In this document: positions 36,946 to 46,733 of the stretch, piece by piece | Layout of the letters: each line of letters opens with the position of its first letter | Position numbering within the stretch: the stretch's first letter is position 1 | Assembly (NCBI GenBank): GCA_964577825.1 | Contig: CAZOBJ010000002.1 | Location: forward strand, 1-64,000 | Origin: CAZOBJ01 sp964577825 | GTDB taxonomy: Bacteria > Planctomycetota > SZUA-567 > JAFGNG01 | Direction: 5' to 3' | DNA length: 64,000 bases | Program-made: the position numbers and the translations under genes | Notes under the pieces: generated by a model | What the model was told of the DNA's origin: nothing | Databases searched by the model: none | What the model saw: the letters and a program-made list of their open reading frames with translations, nothing else

Positions 36946-39837
36946 CTAGAGCACCTGGCCCCGGCCGTCCCATTCCTCGCCCCGGGCGCCGGCACTGGCC
37001 GCGTCGCGCCAGGGGCCGTCCGGCGTGGCCGCGGCCTGGAGCGGCGCCTCCGGGTCTTCGGCGCGCAGGTACACGGACATCCCGTGGCCGACGTTCACGA
37101 CCTTCACCAGGAGCACGTTGTCGCCGGCCTCGAGCCGCGCGGTGAACTGCGCCTGGTCCGGGCCCACGTGGCGCTCGTCCGCGCTGCCCACCCGGCGGAA
37201 GACCTCCTCGCCGTTGACGAGCACCTTGCACGCGTCGTCGTTGCCGATCCAGAAGCGCACGGTCTGCGCGGCCTCGGACCGCAGCACGGTGCGCAGGTAT
37301 CCCGCCACGCCCGGTCGGTTGACCCCGGTCCTGAGCACCATCTCCGACTGGCCGTGCAGGTTCACCTGGGGGCCGGCCATCTTGTCCCAGCGGACCTCCA
37401 CACCCTCCAGGCCCGTGTACACCGCGTCGAGCGACGGGTCGGCCTCCGGGCCGAGCTCCTGGTCCAGGCCGCGCTCTGCGCCGGCCGGCACGGCAAAGGG
37501 ACCGGCCACCATCCAGTCGATGAGGTAGTCCTCGGTGGGCCGCCACTTCTCCAGGGAATAGGTGCCCGGGTCTTCGGGGTCGTAGTCCGCGGGGGGATCG
37601 GCCAGGAACTCGCGCACCTTGGCCTGCACGTCCACGCGCGGGTAGTCGAAGCACCGGTCGCTGTCCGGGTACGCGGGACACGCGCCCGGCGCGAGACTGA
37701 GCTCCACGATGTCGTGGATCTCGATGCGCGGGATCTTCACCACGGCGCGCCCGTCCTGCGCGACCACCTCGAGCGGGGTGCCCGCGGGCTGGAGGGTCGC
37801 GGCCCGGACCTGCTCGGGCTTGAACGCGGTGCGTAGTGCGCAGTCAACCGCGGGCAGCACGTCCTCGGTTTCGGGCACCATGTCCGTCGTCATGGTCACG
37901 CGTCCGGGCGCGCTCTGGAAGTTCACGAGATGCACGAGCATCCGGTCCCGGTCGGGCTGGGCCCAAGCGACCAGCTCCACGGAGCTGGGCGCGTCCAGGC
38001 GCACGAGCGCACGGCGGTCGATCTCCTCGGCGAGCGGCCACTCCACCACGAGCCGGCGCAGGCTGGGCGTGCCCACGCGCTGGTAGGTTTCGAACATGCG
38101 GCCCGCGTGGTACAGGCACCGCCCCCGGCCCACCCGGTGCTCCACCAGGCCGGGCCCCTCGGGCTCGAGTTTGGTGTACGCGTTATGCAGCACGCTCGTT
38201 GCCTTGTCCGGGTCCTTGCGGTACCGGTCGTGCAGAGGCACGAGCTGGGTGGCGTCCTTGTCCGCGCGGCACACGAGCGCCGGGCCCGCGAGCGTGATGT
38301 TGCGGTGCTCCCAGGCCGCGGTCTCGTACAGCCCGTCGGGCAGGGGAAGCTGAATGCCGTGGGACCCGCGCACCGGCCGCAGCTCGCGGCCCGCGTACCG
38401 GACGCCGAACAGGTCCGCGAGGCCGAAGTCCGCGCGCGGCACACCCCACTCGTCGGCCAGAGACGTGCGAAAGTCCGCGACCAGGGTGCCGCCCTCGTGC
38501 ACGTACTTGCGAAGCGCGTCCCGCTCCGCGTCGCTCATGCACACGACCTCCGGGAGCACCACCACCGCGTACTCGCCGAGCCGGCCCAGGTCGCGCCGGG
38601 TGAGCACGTCCACGGGCAGGTGCGCCTGCTGGAGCATGAGGTAGGCCCCGTCCAGGGCGTGCACGTGCGCGGAATACCGGTCCGGCGCGTCCTCGAACGG
38701 ATTGAACCGGATCGACTCCTGGCTCACGTACAGGCCCGCGAACCGCACGGGCTCGCCCGCGCCGCGCCAGGGGTAGCGCGCCTTGGTGAACGCGCTCGTC
38801 TCTTGGGTCAGGCCCAGGGCCCCGGGGTTGAGCTTGCCCACCCGGTCGATCATGCTCGACGGATACGCGCTCGTGCCGCCATGGGCCGGGGTCATGCTGG
38901 AGACCGCCTCGTACGGCTTGGGCGGGATTACGGACAGGACCCCGTGGAGGATCGGGTCGTACAGGAACTCGAACGGGTACCTGCCCCGCGACAGGGCCCG
39001 GTACATGTGCGCAAGCACGGCGAGACGCGCGGTGCCGCACCGCCCCGCGCCGAACCCGAAGCCGATGCCCGGGTCGTGCGTAAGGTAGTCGGTGGCGGTG
39101 GGCACCTCGTACAGATCGGTTGTCCTCTCCACGAACATGTTCGTCACCAGCGTCGCCCCGGGTTGGTGGGCCTGGAGCACGGACCGCAGTTCGCGGATGT
39201 ACCGGGCCTCGTCCTGGTCGCGCCACACGCGGTGCACCTGCCAGGGCACGCTCTTGGGGTCGATGACCCGGGGCGGTGCGAGGCCGGTCTCGGCCTTGAA
39301 CCGGCGCGCGCACTCCGGGCACAAGAGCGGGCCGCGGGCGCTGAGCATGTCCACGTACATGCCCTGCATGGGGTAGCGGCGGGCGAGCTCGTCGATCTGG
39401 GCCTTGACGAAGTCGCCGTATCCGGTGTTGAAGCACAGGCCGGTCTTGTTGTTCGGGCCCGCCTCGGGATAGTAGTGGAACCACTCGCGCGGTCCCCAGT
39501 CGGTGAACCGGTAGTGCGCGAACTCGAACACGCCCAGGAACGCGACGTCGAGCTTCTGCGCCTCGTCCGCGGCCTCGCCGAACACGTCCCGGCCCTTCAG
39601 GCCCGTGTGCATGTGCCCGGGCTCGACTTCGGTGGGGTAGAAGCAGTTGCCCGCGTGGCAGGACGCGTAGAAGTAGACCGCATCCACGCCCGCGTCGGAA
39701 AGGCGGCGGATGATCTCGCGGCCGTCCATTTCGGACAAGAGGTCCGGGATCGTTGCGTTCTGGTCGTAGTCGACCGTGTGCATGCCGATGAAGAACCGGT
39801 ACGGATAGTCCTCCGGCCATCGCTTTGCCTTGCTCAT
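36946..39837 (-). CDS. GHL6-like glycoside hydrolase candidate with trimerisation and PA14-like regions
   Basis: 963 residues without a signal peptide. The first ~340 residues resemble the hypothetical glycosyl hydrolase 6 (GHL6) TIM barrel (FFIGMHTVDYDQNATIPDLL, DAVYFYASCHAGNCFYPTEV, YVDMLSARGPLLCPEC). The middle (about 360-620) resembles a beta-galactosidase trimerisation domain (VVVLPEVVCMSDAERDALRK, YVHEGGTLVADF). The end (about 800-940) has a PA14/carbohydrate-binding feel (WIGNDDACKVLVNGEEVFRR, GDNVLLVKVVNVG). The substrate is unknown. The ATG at 39837 is followed by a complete fold. Neighbours are the DUF6259 protein and a sulfatase, which suggests a shared glycan. Confidence 0.75.
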   Translation of the reverse strand: MSKAKRWPEDYPYRFFIGMHTVDYDQNATIPDLLSEMDGREIIRRLSDAGVDAVYFYASCHAGNCFYPTEVEPGHMHTGLKGRDVFGEAADEAQKLDVAFLGVFEFAHYRFTDWGPREWFHYYPEAGPNNKTGLCFNTGYGDFVKAQIDELARRYPMQGMYVDMLSARGPLLCPECARRFKAETGLAPPRVIDPKSVPWQVHRVWRDQDEARYIRELRSVLQAHQPGATLVTNMFVERTTDLYEVPTATDYLTHDPGIGFGFGAGRCGTARLAVLAHMYRALSRGRYPFEFLYDPILHGVLSVIPPKPYEAVSSMTPAHGGTSAYPSSMIDRVGKLNPGALGLTQETSAFTKARYPWRGAGEPVRFAGLYVSQESIRFNPFEDAPDRYSAHVHALDGAYLMLQQAHLPVDVLTRRDLGRLGEYAVVVLPEVVCMSDAERDALRKYVHEGGTLVADFRTSLADEWGVPRADFGLADLFGVRYAGRELRPVRGSHGIQLPLPDGLYETAAWEHRNITLAGPALVCRADKDATQLVPLHDRYRKDPDKATSVLHNAYTKLEPEGPGLVEHRVGRGRCLYHAGRMFETYQRVGTPSLRRLVVEWPLAEEIDRRALVRLDAPSSVELVAWAQPDRDRMLVHLVNFQSAPGRVTMTTDMVPETEDVLPAVDCALRTAFKPEQVRAATLQPAGTPLEVVAQDGRAVVKIPRIEIHDIVELSLAPGACPAYPDSDRCFDYPRVDVQAKVREFLADPPADYDPEDPGTYSLEKWRPTEDYLIDWMVAGPFAVPAGAERGLDQELGPEADPSLDAVYTGLEGVEVRWDKMAGPQVNLHGQSEMVLRTGVNRPGVAGYLRTVLRSEAAQTVRFWIGNDDACKVLVNGEEVFRRVGSADERHVGPDQAQFTARLEAGDNVLLVKVVNVGHGMSVYLRAEDPEAPLQAAATPDGPWRDAASAGARGEEWDGRGQVL

Positions 39838-39900
39838 ACGAAAGGTCCCCGGTCTGTGCGGGCCTGTGCGGCCCGCCGATGTGCGTGCGTGTCCGATTCC

Positions 39901-41979
39901 CTACCGTTGGCACGCGCCCATGACGAACAGATGCGCCGACGCGGGCGCGAACGTGAAGCGCTTCTGCGTGGCTTTCTCCAACTTCGTCTCCAAGACCCCG
40001 GTTTGCGGATGGATGCGGCGCAGGCCCACCGGGCCGGGCCCAGTGTCGCGCGCGGCCTCCGAACCCGGGGCCGGAGGCAGCGGGGGCGCAGACCCGGGCG
40101 CGCGCCCGCAGGCCGCGGGGTCGAAGGTGACCGTCGCCGTCTGCTCCCGGTCGGTGTGGTTGACGAGCACCACGAGCGCCTCGCCCTCGTGCAAAAAGCT
40201 TCCGCTCAGCACACACGGGATGCCCTGCTTGGGGGGCTTGCCCTCTTCGTACACGAGGTCCATGGTCTCGCACTCCACGGGCGCGGGCGGCAGCCACTGC
40301 CCGAGGTTCAGCCACGGGCGGCCGGCCATGTGCGCGCGCACGAGCGTCTTCACGTATTCGAGCTTGGGCAGGTACGGCTCCCGGTTCTCGTCGCCGCGGA
40401 ACGCGCCGCAGATGCCCAGCTGCCCGCCGCCCACCAGCACCAGCGCGTCCGAGAGGCGGAACGCGTCCATGTTCGTGTCCGACCCCTTGTTCGAGGTGCC
40501 GTAGGTCAGGCGATAGTCGTGGTACACGCTTTGGCTGAGCGGAATGGGCATGACCTGCGCGACGCCCGTGAGCCCCCGCAGCCGGCCGAGCGTATACCCC
40601 AGGTCCAGATCGAAGAGGTCCATGAAGCACTCGATGTACCCTTCGCTCGTGACGATCTTGGTGGGGCCCTTGGCCTTGATCTCGCGCTGGACGCGCTCGA
40701 CGAGGGTCCGGTACCCGCGCACCCAGTGGTCGTGCCCGCCGGGCGGATGATCGTGGTTCTCGGCGAAGCACGGCAGGGCGTTGCACGCGGTCACCTGGTC
40801 CAGGTACGCGCCGTCGAGCTCGCAGGTGTCGATCAGGGAATGCACGAGCGTGCACGTGAGGTCGTGGAAAGGCCGCGCCGTGGGGCACATGGTCCAGGCC
40901 AGCCCCAGGCCCGGCCAAACGGTGCCCTCGCCCTTCTCGTCGCGCACGATCCACTTGTCGCCGTCGGCCTCCTGGAAGCTGCGCGTCTCCGAGCTCCACA
41001 GCCGGCAGTCGAGGTACGGAATCACGAGCACCCCGAGCTCGTGNNNNNNNNNNNNNNNNNNNNNNNNNNNNNNNNNNNNNNNNNNNNNNNNNNNNNNNNN
41101 NNNNNNNNNNNNNNNNNNNNNNNNNNNNNNNNNNNNNNNNNNNCCCTTGCCGCACCACACCTGGCCCAGGGCCCAGGACCGGTACAGGGCCGAGGCGTTC
41201 CACCACGGACCCGGATACACGCCCACCATGACGGGGTAGAAGCTCGACAGGCCCGCGCCCGGCGCGGTGCGGTCCTCGGGATACTGCTTGGCCACGAGCG
41301 CCGCGTGCGCGCCGTCCTTGCCGTCCGCGTACAGGCCGAACCGCTTGTACAGGGCGGCGCTGTCGTGCACGCCGAAGTACAGCCCCCCCAGGTCCGGCCG
41401 GCCGTAGGCCATAAACTGCATGGCCCACATCCCGGGATACGAGTCCGCGATGTTCGCGCCGCCCTCGGTGTCGAACGCGGCGTACTCCATCCGGGTCTCG
41501 TCGCTCACCTCGGCGCGATGGTGGTTGACTACGGTCACCGGGTCCGGGGTCAGCGTCCCCGAGCTGCGAGGCGCGGCGAGCTCGCCCCCGCCCTCGGGGA
41601 AGGCGGCCAGGCCGCTCACTCTCGGGTAGGCCACCTGCCACAGGGCGCAGTCGGTGTCGTTCTCTACCTCCACGGTCCAGGAGGCGAGCGGCTCGTCTTC
41701 GGGCAGGCGCACCGTGGCCGTGACCGCGAGCGCCCCCCAGTCGCCGGACACGGTCCAGTGCGCGGTCAGGGCGCGGGGCTCCGCGCGCACGGCCGGCGCG
41801 TCGCTCGGGACCACGGCGCGCACCTCGCCCGCCGCGTCTCGCAGCTGCACCTCCCACGCATGGGTAAGCGCCTCCGGGTCGATGGGGATCTCCACGTCGC
41901 CCGCGCCGTTCGCCAACCCGGCGAGCCGCCCCCGGTCGTCAAAGGTCAGGCGCACGTGCGCGTTCTCCAGGGTGTGCAT
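39901..41979 (-). CDS. DUF6259 family protein, glycosidase-like (interrupted by a gap)
   Basis: Frame open on both sides of the 100-N gap at 41044-41143, about 280 residues before it and about 380 after it. The N-terminal part is a beta-sandwich as found in front of GH31/GH97-like barrels (MHTLENAHVRLTFDDRGRLA). The later part is barrel-like, with VIPYLDCRLW, DGAYLDQVTACNALPCF and TSEGYIECFMDLFDLD. The acidic residues in DGAYLDQV and TSEGYIE are candidates for catalysis. No signal peptide. The gene lies 63 bases upstream of the GHL6-like gene. Function is inferred from fold and neighbourhood only. Confidence 0.72.
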   Translation of the reverse strand: MHTLENAHVRLTFDDRGRLAGLANGAGDVEIPIDPEALTHAWEVQLRDAAGEVRAVVPSDAPAVRAEPRALTAHWTVSGDWGALAVTATVRLPEDEPLASWTVEVENDTDCALWQVAYPRVSGLAAFPEGGGELAAPRSSGTLTPDPVTVVNHHRAEVSDETRMEYAAFDTEGGANIADSYPGMWAMQFMAYGRPDLGGLYFGVHDSAALYKRFGLYADGKDGAHAALVAKQYPEDRTAPGAGLSSFYPVMVGVYPGPWWNASALYRSWALGQVWCGKXXXXXXXXXXXXXXXXXXXXXXXXXXXXXXXXXXHELGVLVIPYLDCRLWSSETRSFQEADGDKWIVRDEKGEGTVWPGLGLAWTMCPTARPFHDLTCTLVHSLIDTCELDGAYLDQVTACNALPCFAENHDHPPGGHDHWVRGYRTLVERVQREIKAKGPTKIVTSEGYIECFMDLFDLDLGYTLGRLRGLTGVAQVMPIPLSQSVYHDYRLTYGTSNKGSDTNMDAFRLSDALVLVGGGQLGICGAFRGDENREPYLPKLEYVKTLVRAHMAGRPWLNLGQWLPPAPVECETMDLVYEEGKPPKQGIPCVLSGSFLHEGEALVVLVNHTDREQTATVTFDPAACGRAPGSAPPLPPAPGSEAARDTGPGPVGLRRIHPQTGVLETKLEKATQKRFTFAPASAHLFVMGACQR
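41044..41143. other. 100-N scaffold gap inside the DUF6259 gene
   Basis: Fixed-length gap; the flanks share no overlap. The real gap length and number of missing residues are unknown. Confidence 0.9.
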
Positions 41980-42073
41980 CCGATTCTCCTCTTTGCGCGT
42001 CCATATCCGCGTCAGAACGTGCCTGTCAGATCGCCCCGGCCTTCAGGCATTCCGCGAGACGTGTCCGCCTCCG

Positions 42074-42643
42074 CTACGGTGCGGCCAGGGCGGCGCCCAT
42101 CTCGGCCGCGCGGCGGACCTCGGGATGGTTCGCGTCGATCACCGGCTCGTGGCTGCACGCGGGGACCTTCAACCGCGCCGCCGTAGGGATGTCGAAGTAG
42201 AAGGCCATGCGCTTCTCCATCCAGTCGAGGATATAGTCGTACTGCGTCGCGCCGAGCGCGCCGTAGGTGATGCCGGACACGAACCGCGTGCCCGCGTGCG
42301 GCCAGTAGCTTTGCAGCGACGGGCTCAGGTAGCAATAGGTGCGCTGGACAAAGGCCATGAGCTGCGCGGTGATGTGGTCGAGATACACCGGGCTGGCGAG
42401 CACGAGCACGTCCACGTCCGGGAGCAGCCGGTAGAAGCGCTGCATGTCGTCCTGGATGACGCACACCTTGGCCGGATCGGCCTTGCATGCCTTGCACGCG
42501 GAGCACCCCCGGAGGGTCAGGCCCGCGAGCTCAGCGAACTCGGCCTCGGCGCCCGCGCCGCGCGCGCCCTGCAACAGGCCTTGCACGAGCACCGCCGTGT
42601 TCCCGCCCGCGCGGCCGCTGCCGTTGATGCCCAGGAACTTCAC
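42074..42643 (-). CDS. Flavodoxin-fold NAD(P)H-dependent reductase, Fe-S flavoprotein-like
   Basis: 189 residues with an FMN-binding flavodoxin fold (LGINGSGRAGGNTAVLVQGL; VLVLASPVYLDHITAQLMAF). A compact Cys motif, GCSACKACKADPAKVC (C-x2-C-x2-C-x7-C), lies at about 46-61 and resembles the [4Fe-4S] site of Isf-type iron-sulfur flavoproteins of anaerobes. The role is probably electron transfer or oxygen-stress reduction rather than sugar chemistry. It sits between glycan genes at 94 bases from the DUF6259 gene. Confidence 0.85.
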   Translation of the reverse strand: MKFLGINGSGRAGGNTAVLVQGLLQGARGAGAEAEFAELAGLTLRGCSACKACKADPAKVCVIQDDMQRFYRLLPDVDVLVLASPVYLDHITAQLMAFVQRTYCYLSPSLQSYWPHAGTRFVSGITYGALGATQYDYILDWMEKRMAFYFDIPTAARLKVPACSHEPVIDANHPEVRRAAEMGAALAAP

Positions 42644-42689
42644 GCTCGATCTCCGTATGCGCTTCGAGCGCCTTCTCTGCCACCTCGTC

Positions 42690-42712
42690 CTCTCCCGCTC
42701 CCTTTGGGAGAG
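42690..42712. repeat. Dispersed hairpin repeat, variant copy
   Basis: CTCTCCC (42690-42696) and GGGAGAG (42706-42712) form a 7-bp stem between the flavoprotein and the large glycosidase-like gene. The stem is the same as in the 13.6 kb repeats, with a different loop. Confidence 0.55.
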
Positions 42713-42772
42713 GGTTGGAGCGGGGTACGCAGCTTACTCACGCCTGCCGGCGCGCGGCCCGGGATTCGCAGC

Positions 42773-45700
42773 TCAGTCCTTGAACTCCTGGAGCGTCTGC
42801 TGCGTAAGCGTCCAGAACCGCCAGTTCGTGGCCAGATGCCAGGCACGCGCGACCTGGCCATCGGCCAGGGCCTGCCGGCCCTCGGCGATCGCCGCACGCA
42901 GGAACTCTGTATCCTCTGCGCTGAGCGCTGCAAGGACCTCCGCACGTTCGACCAAGTCGCTCGCCTCGTCGAAGAGCGCGCGCGTGTGCGCCACCTCCTC
43001 GACGGGCACGGGCTCGTTGGACCACAGGGCCACCCGCGCGCCCTCGGTGTCCGCGCGGAACGCGGCGATGCCGTACGGGGCCAGGCGCACCGTGATGCTC
43101 CCGGGCCCGACCTCCTCACCGGTCACGAGGTTCTCGACTCGCTCGGCGCCGGTGAGCTGGATCTCTCCTTCAATGGGCCAGTATCCCGGGTTGACCACGT
43201 ACAGGTAATAGCCGCCCCCGGTGCGCAGCTCGCGCAGGGCCAGGTTCGTGGTGAACCCGGTCTCGGCCACGGGCTGGAACTTGCCCCGCGGCAGCCGGCG
43301 CAGCACCCGGCTGTACTCGCGCACCTTCTGCTCCCAGCCGACGTTCACGTTCACATCCGTGAACCCGAACAGGAGCAGGTCCGGGTCCGCGCCGATCATG
43401 GCCTGGGCATAGGGTTCCTTGAAGTAGTCCCCCGTGGCCTGCGGGTGGAAGCGGCCGGCGGAGGTGTCGATCGTCCACTCGTACTCGGCCTTCGTGCCGG
43501 GCGGGCTCTCGTATTGGAGCTCGTCCCACTGGTTCATGATGAACACGGCCCGGCGCTCCGGATGATCGTAGGTGCGCAGCACCTCCTCGCCCACGTGGTG
43601 CTCCCAGTAGGCCGCGTACGCGTCCCGCGGCCCGTGGCGCAGGGCGTGGTGGAGCTCCGCGCCCATCATCCATCGGCCGTAGTACACGTTCGGATCGTCG
43701 CGGAAGGCCGCCGGATCGTGGCCAATCTGGCGGATGAAGTCGCGATAGGCCATGCCGCTTCGCACGTAGGTGCGCACGTGCTTGGTGTCCATGTACAGGA
43801 ACAGGAGCATCAGCCGCTCCGGATCGGAGGCGACCAACAGGTCCCGCGCGGGCTGCACGAACTCGCCCAGGCTCCGGCACCGCCATCCGGTCCATTGGGG
43901 CTTCACGTCCTCTTGCATCACGAACGAATAACGCTTCTGAAAGCGCTGCGGGTCCTCGGCGGACACGGGCACGTGCACGCCGGTGTCTTCCTCGAACGCG
44001 GCGAAGGTGCGGTCGTCGTACGAGTACAGGTACGGCTGCTGGAAATCGCAGTAGTAGCTGGGCATCCACAGGTCGTCCGGGTACATGAGCACCTGCACGC
44101 CGCGGAAGCTCTGCTTGTGGCCGAACTTCTTGATCATGTCCTGGATCACGTCCCGGAACCCGGCGCGCACCCGGGGGTGATTCGGGTTCAGCGGATGGAT
44201 GGGACGCCCGAAGTCGTAGAAGATCCCACCGTTGCGATTGACCAGCCGCACGGTGTCGCGCCCCCGGGCGAGCTGGCTGGCGTTGGTCATGCCCAGCGAC
44301 CCCTGCCCCATGCTCCAGTGCTGCGAGTACTCCACACCCACGGCGAACTCCACGCCATTGGCGTCCAGCACCTCGGCGAGCACACTCTTGATGCACCACG
44401 GCACCCGGCCCGTGGGGATGGTCACTGGCCAGCGGTACGGGGTGTTGCCCTCGTTGTATTGAAACACGCCCATCACGTGGAAGTCCTGACCCGTGAACCT
44501 GAGGTACTGGGCGTAGTTCTCCGTGGCCTCTTGGAACAGGATCAAGTCCTGAATCAACGCCCGGACCGGCACGGTCTCGCCCGCCCTGATCTGCTCGTCG
44601 GTGAACAGGCGGCGCTCGTGGCGCACGCCCAGGTTCTTGGTGAACCCGCTGCCCAGATGGGTGCGCTCGGTATGAATTCCGAACCGGCGCGGCGAGTCCT
44701 GGGGCAGGCGCATGGCCGGCAACCTGCCGGCGATCCGGTACACGCGCACGCGCGCGGCGGCCGCCGCGGTGCCGGTCAGGCCGCTGGCCACGTCGATGGA
44801 GTGCGGGCCGGCGTCCGCGACATGCAGAAAGCGCAGGGTGCGCATCTCGTCGGTGAGCGGCAGCTTCACGCCCGTGCAGATCTGCACCCCGGCCTGGCTG
44901 GCGTAGATGCGTTCGGGTTTGACGAGCTTTCCGGTCTCCTCGTCCACCTCGGAGAGCGGGGCCTTGGTCACGGACACGCAGATGAACCGGTCCTTGTCAT
45001 TGGGATAGTCCACTTCGATCATGTACCAGCTGCCCGGACGTTCGAACTCGAACTCGTACAGGAACGCGCACCCGCGTCCGACCTGGGTCTCCCGATAGCG
45101 CAGGCCGTCCCGGTCCACGATCCGCGGCTCGGCGACCGCCACGGCCTCGCGGCCCTCGTACGCGGTCTCCACCCACCGGTGCTCGTCCGCCGGGTCGGTG
45201 AAGTCGATCGTGTCCTCGAGCGTCAGGTCCAGGCCCTCGGTGTACGTGCTGCCGTCGACCTTGTCCATGGGGATGGGCCCGGTGACCATGAGCGGCTCGC
45301 GGGGGCGCTCGGCCAGCACTTCGTCCCCGTCGCGCAGGCTGAGACGCAAGCTGTACACGCCCCGGTCGCGCTCGCCCAGGTCCAGGACACGGGTGAGCGC
45401 CCCTTCGTAGACCTGTTGCAGGGTGGCCTCGCCCGCGTCCACCGCTTGTCCGCCGTCCAGGGTCTCCCGGCGCAGCCACCAGTGGAGCACGGGCTCGCGC
45501 CCGGCCCATCCGGACGGGGCCTGCACGCGCACCTGTACGGGCTTGGCAGCGTCGAAGAACAGCTTGCCCCCGTCCGCCGCGCGCAACAGGAGCGCCCCAT
45601 CGTAGCCCGGCAGGGCATTGCCGTGGTGCATGTTGACGTAGGGAGGCGCTGCATCCGTAACCTGGACCCAGTCCGCGTCGTCGAACCCGGGCTCGCACCA

Positions 45701-46666
45701 GCCCTCGGCCGCGGTGCGGCTGTAGCGCCAGGCCTCGTCCGTGCCCACGCGCACGGTCTCGCCCGAGCCGAGCACCACTTGCGCCTGCGCATAGTAGAAC
45801 GGCCGGTGGCCGGCCGTGGGGCCCACCCGCCGGCCGTAGATGCCGATGCAGTTGCGCCCGGGCCGCAGGTACGCGCTGATGTCCGCGGCCGAGGTCGCCC
45901 AGTAGATGCCCCACCAGGTGTGCGGAAACCGGCGTATGCCGTCGGTGCGGTCCACCAGCTGTCCGTTTACATACACCTGGACGCTGTTGCCGGCCTCGGC
46001 GATGGCGCGGAAGACCTGCGCATTCTCGGGCAGATCGAACTCGTACCGGCAGTAGCCCTCGACCACCGGCTGGCGCACACGGACCGATTCGATGGCCACC
46101 TCGGTCCCGGGCTCGCCCTGGACCGTGAGCTCGAATCCGTCGGGTACCGGGAACTGGAGCTCGTACGGTTCGAGCACCACGGTCTGCCAAGCGTCTCCTT
46201 CCAGCGTGCCCCGGTACACGGGCCGGTTGTCCGCCCGGCCGTACCCCCCGCGCCGGCCGTCGGCCCAGATCGCGGCCTGCCAGTCGGTCCTGGCGCCCTG
46301 CAGGTGCCGCGCGCGCACCTCGATGACATTGATCTCCTCGAAGAGCTCCGGGCGCTGCGCGAGCTCGACCCGGTTGCCGTAGTTGCCCCAGCCGAGGACC
46401 GCCTTGTCCGCGCCCAGGCGGAAGGTCAGCGCCCCGCCCGCCACGCGCAGGTCCTCGACCTCGGGGCTGAAATAGGTGAACCCGCCCCGGTCGTCGCCCT
46501 GGAAGCGGATCACCTTTTCGTTGTAGGCCTGCTCAGGGATGAGCTGCCGCGCCCAAAAGCAGTCCTGGGCCGTTCGGTCCGCGGGCGGCTCGGCCTCGCC
46601 CGCCCACACGGAACCCAGAACCAGTACGACCCATGCGATCACGCTCCCGCGTCCCCTGGCGCTCAT
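42773..46666 (-). CDS. Large secreted glycosidase-like multidomain protein
   Basis: 1297 residues with a signal peptide (VIAWVVLVLGSVWAGEAE). Residues about 30-210 look like a carbohydrate-binding beta-sandwich (VELAQRPELFEEINVIEVRA). About 210-345 resemble the sugar-binding jelly roll found in GH2 and rhamnosidases (VQVYVNGQLVDRTDG, LRPGRNCIGIYGRRVG). About 480-700 form further beta domains. About 700-1130 look like a TIM barrel (FHVMGVFQYNEGNTPYRWP, DDLWMPSYYCDFQQPYLYSY, FIMNQWDELQYESPPGTKAE). A beta-sandwich and helical end follow. I cannot name a GH family. The 67 bases to the upstream gene suggest co-transcription. Confidence 0.72.
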   Translation of the reverse strand: MSARGRGSVIAWVVLVLGSVWAGEAEPPADRTAQDCFWARQLIPEQAYNEKVIRFQGDDRGGFTYFSPEVEDLRVAGGALTFRLGADKAVLGWGNYGNRVELAQRPELFEEINVIEVRARHLQGARTDWQAAIWADGRRGGYGRADNRPVYRGTLEGDAWQTVVLEPYELQFPVPDGFELTVQGEPGTEVAIESVRVRQPVVEGYCRYEFDLPENAQVFRAIAEAGNSVQVYVNGQLVDRTDGIRRFPHTWWGIYWATSAADISAYLRPGRNCIGIYGRRVGPTAGHRPFYYAQAQVVLGSGETVRVGTDEAWRYSRTAAEGWCEPGFDDADWVQVTDAAPPYVNMHHGNALPGYDGALLLRAADGGKLFFDAAKPVQVRVQAPSGWAGREPVLHWWLRRETLDGGQAVDAGEATLQQVYEGALTRVLDLGERDRGVYSLRLSLRDGDEVLAERPREPLMVTGPIPMDKVDGSTYTEGLDLTLEDTIDFTDPADEHRWVETAYEGREAVAVAEPRIVDRDGLRYRETQVGRGCAFLYEFEFERPGSWYMIEVDYPNDKDRFICVSVTKAPLSEVDEETGKLVKPERIYASQAGVQICTGVKLPLTDEMRTLRFLHVADAGPHSIDVASGLTGTAAAAARVRVYRIAGRLPAMRLPQDSPRRFGIHTERTHLGSGFTKNLGVRHERRLFTDEQIRAGETVPVRALIQDLILFQEATENYAQYLRFTGQDFHVMGVFQYNEGNTPYRWPVTIPTGRVPWCIKSVLAEVLDANGVEFAVGVEYSQHWSMGQGSLGMTNASQLARGRDTVRLVNRNGGIFYDFGRPIHPLNPNHPRVRAGFRDVIQDMIKKFGHKQSFRGVQVLMYPDDLWMPSYYCDFQQPYLYSYDDRTFAAFEEDTGVHVPVSAEDPQRFQKRYSFVMQEDVKPQWTGWRCRSLGEFVQPARDLLVASDPERLMLLFLYMDTKHVRTYVRSGMAYRDFIRQIGHDPAAFRDDPNVYYGRWMMGAELHHALRHGPRDAYAAYWEHHVGEEVLRTYDHPERRAVFIMNQWDELQYESPPGTKAEYEWTIDTSAGRFHPQATGDYFKEPYAQAMIGADPDLLLFGFTDVNVNVGWEQKVREYSRVLRRLPRGKFQPVAETGFTTNLALRELRTGGGYYLYVVNPGYWPIEGEIQLTGAERVENLVTGEEVGPGSITVRLAPYGIAAFRADTEGARVALWSNEPVPVEEVAHTRALFDEASDLVERAEVLAALSAEDTEFLRAAIAEGRQALADGQVARAWHLATNWRFWTLTQQTLQEFKD

Positions 46667-46733
46667 GGTCGCTCGCTCCCGTTCTCTCGCACGCAGGGCG
46701 TGCCCGGGCCGGTATGCAGCTACGCAGTGCGCG

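Noticed and set aside
37930..42186. A 1418-codon plus-strand open frame across the N gap
   Set aside because: It is antisense to the GHL6-like and DUF6259 genes and passes through the gap only because N codons do not stop it.
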